Positions 31,564-38,949 of a stretch of DNA of 38,949 nucleotides are shown here, one piece after another. The notes below the pieces were generated by a model. It was given only the letters and a program-made list of their open reading frames with translations. It was not told the origin of the DNA and ran no database searches. The translations under genes were made by a program, and so were the position numbers. Positions within the stretch are counted from its first letter, which is position 1. Each line of letters starts with the position of its first letter. This DNA is from Candidatus Gastranaerophilales bacterium (GTDB lineage: Bacteria; Cyanobacteriota; Vampirovibrionia; Gastranaerophilales; Gastranaerophilaceae), in assembly GCA_944324825.1 (NCBI GenBank), contig CALUXU010000005.1, forward strand, positions 130,264 to 169,212, given 5' to 3'.

Positions 31564-31706
31564 CTTACATATATATAAAGTATTTTGATATATATAAATT
31601 GCATAAATTTGTTATATTGTTACATAATTTTATATTGTTAAGATATGTAACAATATAAACAAGATGCGAAATTAGAGAATAGGTATATACTTTATATATA
31701 TGTAAG
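31564..31706. promoter_or_regulatory. nested palindrome acting as a divergent promoter pair (S2 plus strand, S3 minus strand)
   Basis: Outer arms CTTACATATATATAAAGTAT (31564-31583) and its exact reverse complement (31687-31706) share a centre, 31635, with inner arms of 14 bp (31612-31625 and 31645-31658, ATGTAACAATATAA). On each strand TGTAAC is followed exactly 42 nt later by TACTTTATATATATGT. The DNA between inner and outer arms is not symmetric. The same two-box arrangement precedes genes at 1008 and 34848. I read it as two back-to-back promoters sharing a central control region. Confidence 0.65.
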
Positions 31707-31707
31707 A

Positions 31708-31826
31708 TGTATAAATTTTAAACGTTAAGTAGACAAAAGAATTACCGTTTAAAAAAGAGAGACAAAACCCTAATTCCCTTCCTAATTCCAAATTTTACTC
31801 CCCGCTCATAACGAGGAGTTTTTTTT
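31708..31826 (+). ncRNA. putative small RNA, plus-strand arm of a divergent pair
   Basis: Predicted from about 31708 to the T run at 31819-31826. Structure seen: a 5' hairpin TTTAAACG...CGTTTAAA, a C-rich single-stranded stretch (CCCTAATTCCCTTCCTAATT near 31768-31787) with the character of an anti-Shine-Dalgarno seed, and a terminator stem ACTCC...GGAGT with eight T residues. There is no open frame longer than a few codons. The sequence is unlike the minus-strand arm except for the promoter and the sequence after the terminator. Expression is inferred from promoter and terminator only. Confidence 0.45.
31797..31826 (+). terminator. terminator of plus-strand small RNA
   Basis: ACTCC (31797-31801) pairs with GGAGT (31815-31819), extended by CG/CG inside after one mismatch, and followed by a run of eight T residues. 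Confidence 0.75.
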
Positions 31827-31835
31827 GTTTTTTAT

Positions 31836-31890
31836 CATGTTACGACCAATTTCCGGTTTGGTTTTCAGTGTGTAATCATAAACTAAACCA
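31836..31890 (-). repeat. right copy of inverted repeat flanking the small-RNA locus
   Basis: The reverse complement reads GGTTTAGTTTATGATTACAC, then GAAAACCAAACCGGAAATTG and GTCGTAACATGATA. It matches 31190-31243 and, at its CCGG...CGTAACATGATA end, 31414-31450. From here to 32100 I see only fragments: AGTCACT-type iterons, a CATTTAC9 tract with a reverse fragment of the 101-bp repeat at about 32022-32040, and no gene. Confidence 0.6.
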
Positions 31891-32115
31891 ATACCCCCAC
31901 GATTCACGAATTCACGAACAATGTCACTTAATCACTTGTTTCATAAACCTACACCTCACCCAACCCTCTCCTCAAGGAGAGGGCAACCAAAATTCCAACC
32001 CAACACATTTACCCCCCCCGTAAAACCTCTGTGCATTCTTCACTTAGCGGCTTGACTACTTAGCTGCATTTCCGGCTTCTCCTCACAATTCACTACTTAC
32101 CCCTCACGACTCACT

Positions 32116-32149
32116 AAAAAGCCCGGTTTATAATTAAACCGGGCTTTTT
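32116..32149. terminator. strong terminator of the gro operon (bidirectional)
   Basis: AAAAAGCCCGGTTTA and TAAACCGGGCTTTTT pair perfectly (15 bp) around TAAT, 24 nt after the groL stop on the minus strand. Confidence 0.92.
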
Positions 32150-32172
32150 ATTATTTATTTTAGATGGTTGAA

Positions 32173-33876
<1,704 letters not shown>

Positions 33877-33881
<5 letters not shown>

Positions 33882-34224
33882 TTTTTTCTTTTAAATATTT
33901 TTTTAATCCGCTAATTAATGCTATAACATGATTAATCTTAGATTCAATATCCTTTAAAAGGATAAAACCAAGTGATTCTGCAATAATTAATTGGGTTTCC
34001 AGTTCTGCACAAGACCCTAAAGCTATATCAAGAAATCTTAAAGTATCTTTATCTGTTGATCTTGCACATCCTTCTGCGATATTAGACGGTATTGAAATTG
34101 CTGCTCTGCGAATCTGAGAAGATAATCCGAACCTTTCTTCCTCCGGGAAGTTTTGAGTTAATTTATATATTTCTGTTACAAGTTCTATAGACTTTTTCCA
34201 AGCTTCAAGATCTTTATGATGCAA
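33877..34224 (-). CDS. four-helix bundle protein (23S rRNA intervening-sequence family)
   Basis: The 115-residue helical protein matches the 23S-rRNA-IVP/S23 family: KDLEAWKKSIELVTEIYKLT, FGLSSQIRRAAISIPSNIAE and LDIALGSCAELETQL are its hallmarks. These genes were first found inside intervening sequences of 23S rRNA, and many stand alone in gut and environmental bacteria, sometimes near diversity-generating elements; function is unresolved. It starts with TTG behind AGAGGT. It lies unusually between groS and groL, in the same direction, with oppositely oriented AAGTGAYTA iterons on both sides, so it looks like an insertion into the chaperonin operon. Confidence 0.88.
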
Positions 34225-34231
34225 TTTTTTA

Positions 34232-34268
34232 CCTCTTAATCACTTAGTCACCCAGTCACTTAATCACT
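34232..34268. repeat. AAGTGAYTA iterons, right of the inserted four-helix gene (inverted)
   Basis: The reverse complement reads AAGTGATTAAGTGACTGGGT followed by GACTAAGTGATTAAGAG. Together with 33847-33881 it forms imperfect inverted repeats around the four-helix gene. Further scattered copies lie near 31925 and 35725. Confidence 0.7.
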
Positions 34269-34270
34269 TT

Positions 34271-34558
34271 TTATTCAATCACAGCTAATGCATCTTTGAT
34301 TGATAAGATTTTATATTCTACACCGTCCATTTTAATATCAGTGCCGGCATATTTAGCATAAAGAATTACATCACCTACTTTTACATCCATAGGCTCTCTT
34401 TCACCGTTGTCATTAAATTTACCTTCGCCTACCGCTACAACTTCACCTTTTTGAGGCTTTTCTTTTGCACTATCAGGAATAAAAATTCCACCTGAAGTTT
34501 GTTCGGTATCTTCTATAACTTTAATAACTATTCTGTCCATTAACGGTTTAATGCTCAT
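34271..34558 (-). CDS. groS: co-chaperonin GroES
   Basis: The 95-residue co-chaperonin caps GroEL. It has [40 protein letters not shown] and the C-terminal [20 protein letters not shown] with [14 protein letters not shown]. The mobile-loop region (residues 16-32) is normal. AAGGAGG gives a strong ribosome site. It is the first gene of the groS / four-helix / groL operon. The upstream region shows a TATACATTTATATTG-like -10 but no CIRCE repeat. Confidence 0.97.
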   Translation of the reverse strand: MSIKPLMDRIVIKVIEDTEQTSGGIFIPDSAKEKPQKGEVVAVGEGKFNDNGEREPMDVKVGDVILYAKYAGTDIKMDGVEYKILSIKDALAVIE

Positions 34559-34649
34559 AATATCCTCCTTTTTAATATAACAATATAAATGTATACCAAA
34601 ATATGAAAAATCTTAATTATCTTAATGAAAAATTAATTATTAATATGAA

Positions 34650-34720
34650 TTGTTAAGTTTTGTAAACAAACATAAACCAAAAAGTCAATTTTACAAAACC
34701 AAAATACTTTATATACATGT
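34650..34720 (+). promoter_or_regulatory. shared promoter-like element, copy S4
   Basis: TTGTTAAGTTTTGTAAAC (34650-34667) resembles TTGTTAAGATATGTAAC at 31635-31651. TACTTTATATACATGT starts at 34705, 44 nt after TGTAAA (42 in the other copies). It precedes the coiled-coil gene at 34848 by about 130 nt, so the transcript would have a leader of roughly 110 nt. Confidence 0.5.
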
Positions 34721-34847
34721 AAAGGTTATTTAAAAAGTTTTAATTAGGTTAGTAAAAAGATTATAAAATTACTTATAGGTTTTATAATCAAATCCATCAG
34801 AAGTCATTGAGGCGTCTGATACAAGTATAAGGTTAGGTAGGTCTATT

Positions 34848-35363
34848 ATGGGTTTATTGTTAATGATGTTCAGGAAAATGAACCTGATACAGAGAAAAAA
34901 TGACATAGAATACCAATTGACTGATTTGAATCAACAGTTAATGGATTACCAAAAGTTATCTGCCGCCTTAGCAAATGATTCGACCTCAATCACCGATGTG
35001 GCATCGATACCGCCGTCACTTTTCGGAGCAGGCATAGATTCGATGATGCTAGCACACGGAATGGCAACTCAGTATGCTAACCAGGCAATGGCTTATATGC
35101 AACAAGGTAGTATCTTCACGCAATTTGGAGATAATGCACCATATATGCAACAGATAGCGTATATGAAAGCGTATGAACAAGGTCGTGAGCAATACAAGAA
35201 ACGTATGATGGCACAATTGAATGAAAAAGAAAAACAACTTGAGATAAAGAAAACAAAACTCGAAACACTTCTTGCGGAAATCGAAGAAGAAGAAAAGGGA
35301 ACAACTCAACGAATCCAAACAGGGGTTCAATCACAAGTTTCCCACTACGGGTTACAAGCATAA
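34848..35363 (+). CDS. coiled-coil protein of unknown function, paralogue of the 36009 gene
   Basis: The 171-residue protein has no recognised function. An N-terminal helix MGLLLMMFRKMNLIQRKNDI continues EYQLTDLNQQLMDYQKLSAAL, then a Gly/Ser/Met-rich middle (residues 55-110, with repeated AYMQQ), then a charged coiled coil (KKRMMAQLNEKEKQLEIKKT, residues 122-160). The first 45 residues parallel the N-terminus of the gene at 36009 (LLxLTxRxxDIEYxxQxLxxQ), suggesting a common family. There is no signal peptide or membrane helix. A weak AGGTAGGT precedes the ATG. It follows promoter-like element S4. The overall plan recalls small helical secretion-substrate proteins, but that is only a guess. 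Confidence 0.65.
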   Translation: MGLLLMMFRKMNLIQRKNDIEYQLTDLNQQLMDYQKLSAALANDSTSITDVASIPPSLFGAGIDSMMLAHGMATQYANQAMAYMQQGSIFTQFGDNAPYMQQIAYMKAYEQGREQYKKRMMAQLNEKEKQLEIKKTKLETLLAEIEEEEKGTTQRIQTGVQSQVSHYGLQA

Positions 35364-35372
35364 TATATTTAT

Positions 35373-35392
35373 ACGGGGGATACCTCCCCCGT
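35373..35392 (+). terminator. GC-rich hairpin after the first coiled-coil gene
   Basis: ACGGGGGA pairs with TCCCCCGT around TACC, 10 nt after the stop codon. The stem is strong but no T run follows, so it may protect the 3' end rather than terminate. Confidence 0.55.
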
Positions 35393-35509
35393 TAAACAAA
35401 GTTTAGACAATAACCAAATATAACCTAAATAATAACCGTTTTTAGGGAAATCAACTGTGGTGTGTGTAGAAAACTATTTGTTACATATCCCCCCTGATTT
35501 CCTTTTTTT

Positions 35510-35645
35510 TAGTGGGGGGGGGGAAATGGATTGGGTTAGAACTGCGCTTACTCGTTGGGGGTAAATGCATATGGTTGAAATTGTGCCTACTCGTTGGGGA
35601 TAAATGTATTGAGTTTAAATTGCGCTTACTCGTTGAATAAAGCGG
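35510..35645 (+). repeat. G10 tract and three 39-bp tandem repeats
   Basis: A ten-G run (35514-35523) is followed by three copies of a unit with core TGCGCTTACTCGTTGGGG and GTAAATG. TACTCG falls at 35549, 35588 and 35627, an exact period of 39. The third copy is truncated. There is no open frame and no CRISPR-like spacer variation. Confidence 0.7.
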
Positions 35646-35670
35646 CTAAGTAAAACCAACATACTTTGTC

Positions 35671-35691
35671 AACCTGAATTTATTTCAGGTT
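35671..35691. terminator. weak hairpin AACCTGAA/TTCAGGTT
   Basis: An 8-bp perfect stem with a 5-nt loop, followed by CTTACC. It is the only structure I see between the 39-bp repeats and about 35850, where the leader of the next gene begins. Confidence 0.35.
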
Positions 35692-35855
35692 CTTACCAAT
35701 GGCGAATTTGAAATATTACACTGATAAGTGATTAAGAATTAAGTAGCTATGAAGTCAAGAAGCTGGGCGAAATTATTGTAATATTCGGAGCACCAATTAT
35801 CTTAGCTGCTTAACCGCGTTTCCATTTACTCCTCACTCTTCACTCTAATATTAAT

Positions 35856-35925
35856 TGTAACGAATTGTAACAAACTCCTTTAAAAAATTAAAGTTATATA
35901 CAAAGTATGCCGTAGTACAAAGTAT
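35856..35925 (+). promoter_or_regulatory. probable control region of the second coiled-coil gene
   Basis: TGTAAC occurs at 35856 and 35866, TTATATACAAAG at 35894, and TACAAAGTAT twice (35899 and 35916). The elements resemble the S1-S4 boxes but the spacing differs, so this is at best a diverged member. It lies 85-150 nt before the start codon. Confidence 0.3.
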
Positions 35926-36008
35926 AGAATTAGATATTGGGATGTTCGTCGACAGGCAAAGTGTGCCTGAGATTAGCGTTCCGGAAAAAGAAAAAGGAGT
36001 ACAGGAAA

Positions 36009-36668
36009 ATGGGTTTATCAGCATCACAGGCACGGTTGTTGAATTTAACCGCTAGAATGCACGATATTGAGTATAAGGCTCAAAACCTTGAAGCTCAAAA
36101 ACTGCAAATGGCGAATGAATCAACTCAAGTGTATCAAGAGTATGAAAATGCTCTAAACAAACAAAAAGTTCAATTAAAACACATTGGCGCAGACGGTTCT
36201 GCAGAATACAGAGATGCATCTCTGACAGATATCTTAGACGCAGGGTATGAAGTTATCGTTCAAAGTAATGACGGTACTTGGACAGTTTGTCAAGATGCTA
36301 ATGATATACAGACTGCAACCGGTATTACGACTGCAGCACAAGGTGAAACAGAAACCTTAAGAAACATGGTTGAAGCAGGTTTCATTGTATTCAGAAAACC
36401 AGGACTTGATGCAGACGGCAATCAAATCTTTACCGAAGTAAATATTGCAACAGATACAAGTTTACAAGAGGTACAAGACGAAACAGAACTCAAAAAAGCT
36501 GAAGCAAAATACGAAGCTGATATGAGAAAAATAGATGCTAAGGATAAAAAATTCGATACGGACTTAGCAGCGCTAGAACAAGAAAGGAATGCAATCAAGA
36601 CAGAAATCGATACATTAAAAACAGTAGCAAAAGACAACGTAGACAGAACATTCAAGTTGTTCTCATAA
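36009..36668 (+). CDS. coiled-coil protein of unknown function, paralogue of the 34848 gene
   Basis: The start at 36009 has a fine ribosome site (AAAAAGGAG), so the in-frame ATG at 35937 is rejected. The 219-residue protein begins MGLSASQARLLNLTARMHDI, continues EYKAQNLEAQKLQMANES, and has a middle beta-type segment with two similar stretches (ILDAGYEVIVQSNDGTW and MVEAGFIVFRKPGLDADG). A long coiled coil closes it (LQEVQDETELKKAEAKYEAD to ALEQERNAIKTEIDTLKTV). I recognise the style from Melainabacteria-type genomes but no function. It has no signal peptide. A good terminator follows. Confidence 0.7.
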   Translation: MGLSASQARLLNLTARMHDIEYKAQNLEAQKLQMANESTQVYQEYENALNKQKVQLKHIGADGSAEYRDASLTDILDAGYEVIVQSNDGTWTVCQDANDIQTATGITTAAQGETETLRNMVEAGFIVFRKPGLDADGNQIFTEVNIATDTSLQEVQDETELKKAEAKYEADMRKIDAKDKKFDTDLAALEQERNAIKTEIDTLKTVAKDNVDRTFKLFS

Positions 36669-36695
36669 TAGTTAAGATTAAAGCTAGCAAATATA

Positions 36696-36724
36696 AAAGC
36701 ACCGGAATTAAACCGGTGCTTTTA
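36696..36724 (+). terminator. terminator of the second coiled-coil gene
   Basis: AAAAGCACCGG pairs with CCGGTGCTTTT around a 7-nt loop. Confidence 0.88.
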
Positions 36725-36801
36725 GTTTATGTACATAAATAATATTATTTGAATGGGATAAATAAATTAGAAAATATAATTATTTAGCCAGAATTTAATT
36801 C

Positions 36802-37033
36802 TAATCTTTTGATGTTACAACCTTTACGGAATTCGCAAATAATATCTGCGAAATAATGGCAGAGCAAGCATTGTCTGAGCGTAATTGATTTATTGAATCG
36901 CAATTTCAACCAGTTCATTTACCCCTATTATTTAGCGAATGGAGTTCAGGTTGCAGGTTTCTTTAGCCGGTATTTCTTTGACTGCCAAAGAAAAACCGGT
37001 GCAGGGTGTGGGGCGGCATTAGCCCCACATAAA
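36802..37033. repeat. dispersed structured repeat, copy B
   Basis: Matches 10529-10796 with a shorter middle. The main hairpin here is CCGGTATTTCTTT, loop GACTGCC, AAAGAAAAACCGG. The base pair next to the end changed from T-A in copy A to G-C here, and there is one mismatch. The terminal hairpin is TGTGGGGC-GGCATTA-GCCCCACA against GGGGGT-GCATA-ACCCCC in copy A, again different bases with pairing kept. The variable arm is TTCGCA...TGCGAA. It lies between two terminators in a convergent intergenic region. The open frame of copy A is not preserved. Confidence 0.65.
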
Positions 37034-37063
37034 GTTGGGATACCTATAATATTATTTATGTAA

Positions 37064-37095
37064 AACAAATCCCGATGTATACATCGGGATTTGTT
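37064..37095. terminator. bidirectional terminator after the SLH gene
   Basis: A perfect 32-bp palindrome, AACAAATCCCGATGTA and its complement, just past the SLH-protein stop on the minus strand. Confidence 0.85.
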
Positions 37096-37099
37096 GTTT

Positions 37100-38251
37100 C
37101 TATTCAAATATCCATCCGTTTGTTAAATCAACTTTGATTGTATCGAGCAGTTTAACATATACGGTACCGTCAGGTAATACAATTATTTTCTCGCCCTTAA
37201 ATATTTTTCTAATCCAGGTCATAAATTTATTTTTTTGAACAGTTACTTCTGCTGTTCCGTGTTCAACAACCGCCTGGTCGTTCGGGGTTACAATTGTATC
37301 TGTGGAAAGAGTCAAAATCCCGTTTCTGATAAACAATCTTCCCGGTTTTGCCTGACATACCTGACCTTTCACATCAGTTCCTTTGTATAAAAGTATGTAT
37401 TTGTCTTTGGTGATAAAATGCTCCGGAGTTTTAGCGATAAATTGATCTCCGTTTTTAGATATTTGTGAGCCCATAACATTTGCAACCTTTATCGGAATAA
37501 CTGAGCCTGCAGGAATTGTACCTACTGCACCTTGAACAAAGGCTTTTTCAATCACGTAGCCTTCACCTGTTTTTTTGCGCATTGCTTCTGCAAGTTTTGC
37601 ATTTGGGTTAAGCTTTGCCTGCTCCATCATATTGTATAAAATTGCGGTTACTTCTGCTCTTGTTGCTGGTCTTTCTGCATCCATAAGTCCAGTTTTTTCA
37701 GGCGGACATACAACCATACCTAATATTTCTGCTTTGCCGGCTGGAACGATAAACCAGGATGGGATATCGTTTGTGTCTTTGTATGCTTTTGATAAAACGT
37801 ATTTAGCCTTTTGTTCGCTGATTTGTTCTGTTGTCAGCGCATTAACCGCAATAGTTAGTGCTTCTGCTCTTGATACAGAATCATACGGTCTGAATTTTCC
37901 GTCTTTATCAGGGTCAGATATTAAATCAAAATAAATAGCTTTTTGTATTGCATTATATGCCCAGAAGTTTTTATTTACATCCTTAAATTTAACAGGCTGC
38001 GCAATTGTTGCGTGTTCTTGCCCCAATGCTTTAATAGCCATTGATGCAAACTCTGCTCTTGTAACGTTTTCGTCCGGGTTAAATGTTCCATCCGGGTAAC
38101 CTATGACAACACTTTGTTCTGAAAGCTGTTTAATTTGTTTATACGCCCAGTGGTTAGAGGTCATATCCGAATAAAACGCAAATGCCGGAACGGATGATGT
38201 TACGAGTAGTGCAACCATTATTACAAAGCTATTAATTATATGTTTCATCAA
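37100..38251 (-). CDS. S-layer homology (SLH) domain surface protein
   Basis: The 383-residue exported protein has a signal peptide (HIINSFVIMVALLVTSSVPA, then FAF) and three SLH domains: 25-70 (HWAYKQIKQLSEQSVVIGYP, then DGTFNPDENVTRAEFA), 85-145 (FWAYNAIQKAIYFDLI, GKFRPYDSVSRAEALT) and 150-210 (WFIVPAGKAEILGMVV, RPATRAEVTAILYNM). A beta-rich C-terminal region (220-383) of unknown function follows, with an apparent basic insert KFMTWIRKIFKGEK. SLH domains bind pyruvylated cell-wall polymers or peptidoglycan; in Cyanobacteria and relatives they often tether the outer membrane. AAGGAG precedes the ATG. It is a single-gene unit. Confidence 0.9.
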   Translation of the reverse strand: MMKHIINSFVIMVALLVTSSVPAFAFYSDMTSNHWAYKQIKQLSEQSVVIGYPDGTFNPDENVTRAEFASMAIKALGQEHATIAQPVKFKDVNKNFWAYNAIQKAIYFDLISDPDKDGKFRPYDSVSRAEALTIAVNALTTEQISEQKAKYVLSKAYKDTNDIPSWFIVPAGKAEILGMVVCPPEKTGLMDAERPATRAEVTAILYNMMEQAKLNPNAKLAEAMRKKTGEGYVIEKAFVQGAVGTIPAGSVIPIKVANVMGSQISKNGDQFIAKTPEHFITKDKYILLYKGTDVKGQVCQAKPGRLFIRNGILTLSTDTIVTPNDQAVVEHGTAEVTVQKNKFMTWIRKIFKGEKIIVLPDGTVYVKLLDTIKVDLTNGWIFE

Positions 38252-38382
38252 GTGGCTCCTTATTATATTAATATAATATAGATATAGTACATAAAATCAC
38301 AAATTAAAACAATTAATTGATACAAAAATTAAACATTGGTTGTAAAATGAGTTGTAATCATTAAAAACATATAGAGGTGTTT

Positions 38383-38679
38383 ATGAAGAAACTATTTATT
38401 TTAGTATTGTGTGTATTCGCTGCTTCGCTTTATGATACGTCTTTTGCGCTTTCATTCGGCGATACCAATCCGGGTGCTGTTAATATGATGAAATATTATC
38501 CGCAAAGAAGTCCTTATGGTGCGCGCCGGTATAATCAAAACAGACTTCCTTATGTATATTCTCCGCAGCAGGCAAGGTATTACGGAATAAATGTTGCTAA
38601 CCCGAATAACCAATACCGTCAGTATGGTTTGTATCAACAAAATTACTCACAAAAAACTAATGAGTATGGTATGTGGTAG
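38383..38679 (+). CDS. small secreted Tyr/Asn/Gln-rich protein
   Basis: The 98-residue product starts at the ATG at 38383 (AGAGG 7 nt upstream; a GTG 6 nt earlier is less likely). A signal peptide (MKKLFILVLCVFAASLYDTS, then FA) is followed by a mature part rich in Tyr, Asn, Gln, Pro and Arg (RSPYGARRYNQNRLPYVYSP, YYGINVANPNNQYRQYG). There are no Cys residues after cleavage. The low-complexity composition resembles matrix or adhesive proteins. No family is recognised. It is divergent from the SLH gene (131-bp gap) and followed only by repeats. Confidence 0.65.
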   Translation: MKKLFILVLCVFAASLYDTSFALSFGDTNPGAVNMMKYYPQRSPYGARRYNQNRLPYVYSPQQARYYGINVANPNNQYRQYGLYQQNYSQKTNEYGMW

Positions 38680-38760
38680 GGAAGTGAATAGGGGTAAATG
38701 TGAGTAAATGTATTTGGTTTAGTTTTAGATTTCGCGTGGGCCTCCAAACAGGGTACGGGG

Positions 38761-38949
38761 CGTAACATAATAAAAAAGATGCCTAATGAACAGAGGTTTT
38801 ACGGTGATATCTAGTAATATTAATTAAATTTTGTAGTCTTAAGTAAAACCGGAATTATAACGTAACATGATAAAAAAAGATGCCTAATGAACAGAGGTTT
38901 TACGGTGATATCTAGTAATATTAATTAAATTTTGTAGTCTTAAGTAAAA
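38761..38949 (+). repeat. 101-bp tandem repeat array running off the window
   Basis: Units begin CGTAACATGATAAAAAAAGA; the second starts at 38861 and GATGCC recurs 101 nt apart (38778 and 38879). The two visible units are nearly identical over the shared length and the second is cut by the window end. A related, diverged pair lies at 31235-31433. Between 38680 and 38760 there are a GGGGTAAATG motif (38691-38700) and a REP-like fragment (GGCCTCCAAACAGGGT). Confidence 0.85.

Noticed and set aside
31564-31706. Palindrome as a replication origin
   Set aside because: There are no DnaA-box clusters (TTATCCACA) and no dnaA or dnaN nearby; promoter-like boxes plus terminators explain it better.
34559-34700. 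CIRCE heat-shock operator before groS
   Set aside because: No TTAGCACTC/GAGTGCTAA inverted repeat is present; only AT-rich promoter-like sequence is seen.
35535-35640. CRISPR array
   Set aside because: There are only three units of 39 bp in which the whole unit, not spacers, is repeated; no cas genes are in the window.
35937-36008. N-terminal extension of the second coiled-coil protein from the ATG at 35937
   Set aside because: The strong AAAAAGGAG ribosome site and the family-like MGLSASQ start at 36009 show the real beginning.
38761-38949. CRISPR array at the window end
   Set aside because: The 101-bp units are identical throughout with no unique spacers, so it is a plain tandem repeat.

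Overview
The window is AT-rich bacterial chromosome that looks like a Gram-negative relative of Cyanobacteria, most likely a gut Melainabacteria (Gastranaerophilales type). The reasons are an ADP-heptose-pathway kinase, SLH-domain and DUF4330 proteins, an IctB/O-antigen-ligase-like protein, a NarL-type regulator ending in a CxxC tail, and two lineage-style coiled-coil proteins. This placement is inference; no rRNA gene is present to test it.

Layout. 1-5.4 kb: a stand-alone, catalytically degenerate PurH-type domain, a membrane-associated protein of unknown function, a divergent proline-rich membrane protein, then an envelope operon (rfaE1, DUF4330, O-antigen ligase-like). 5.5-10.2 kb: a GH13-like glycosidase, an XRE/zinc-ribbon regulator and a TPR glycosyltransferase-like protein. 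10.2-11.1 kb: a gene-poor stretch with structured repeats and a doubtful mini-ORF. 11.1-13.4 kb: a two-component system. 13.4-21.5 kb: an apparent MerR regulon. Three near-identical MerR-type operators precede a YkgJ-like Cys-cluster gene (first of three paralogues), a flavin reductase, and the merR/cupin divergent promoter. The last appears to drive cupin, double carboxymuconolactone decarboxylase, EamA exporter, DUF3737 and a DXS-like enzyme. 21.5-22.5 kb: an acetyltransferase, then tRNA-Leu(UAA) with a duplicated 3' end and a GC-rich insert. 22.5-24.7 kb: an orphan kinase, a REC-degenerate GGDEF-REC protein and an RHH protein. 24.9-31.1 kb, minus strand: speD; the HEAT-queC-DUF366-SPOR-tatD-tlyA operon; and a DegT aminotransferase. 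31.1-32.2 kb: a repeat-rich stretch holding a large nested palindrome that seems to fire two divergent small RNAs. 32.2-34.6 kb: groES and groEL with a 23S-IVP-type four-helix protein gene between them. 34.8-38.9 kb: two coiled-coil proteins, a second copy of the structured repeat, an SLH protein, a small secreted protein and a 101-bp tandem repeat running off the end.

The most unusual signals are (1) the palindrome at 31564-31706, whose two arms carry the same promoter-like architecture (TGTAAC, then 42 nt later TACTTTATATAyATGT) found before the genes at 1008 and, with small changes, 34848; (2) two distant copies of a roughly 230-270 bp element whose hairpins differ by compensatory changes; (3) the MerR regulon; (4) the tRNA-Leu tail duplication. 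Several genes also start 5-10 nt after a good -10 box and have no Shine-Dalgarno sequence, which suggests leaderless transcripts.
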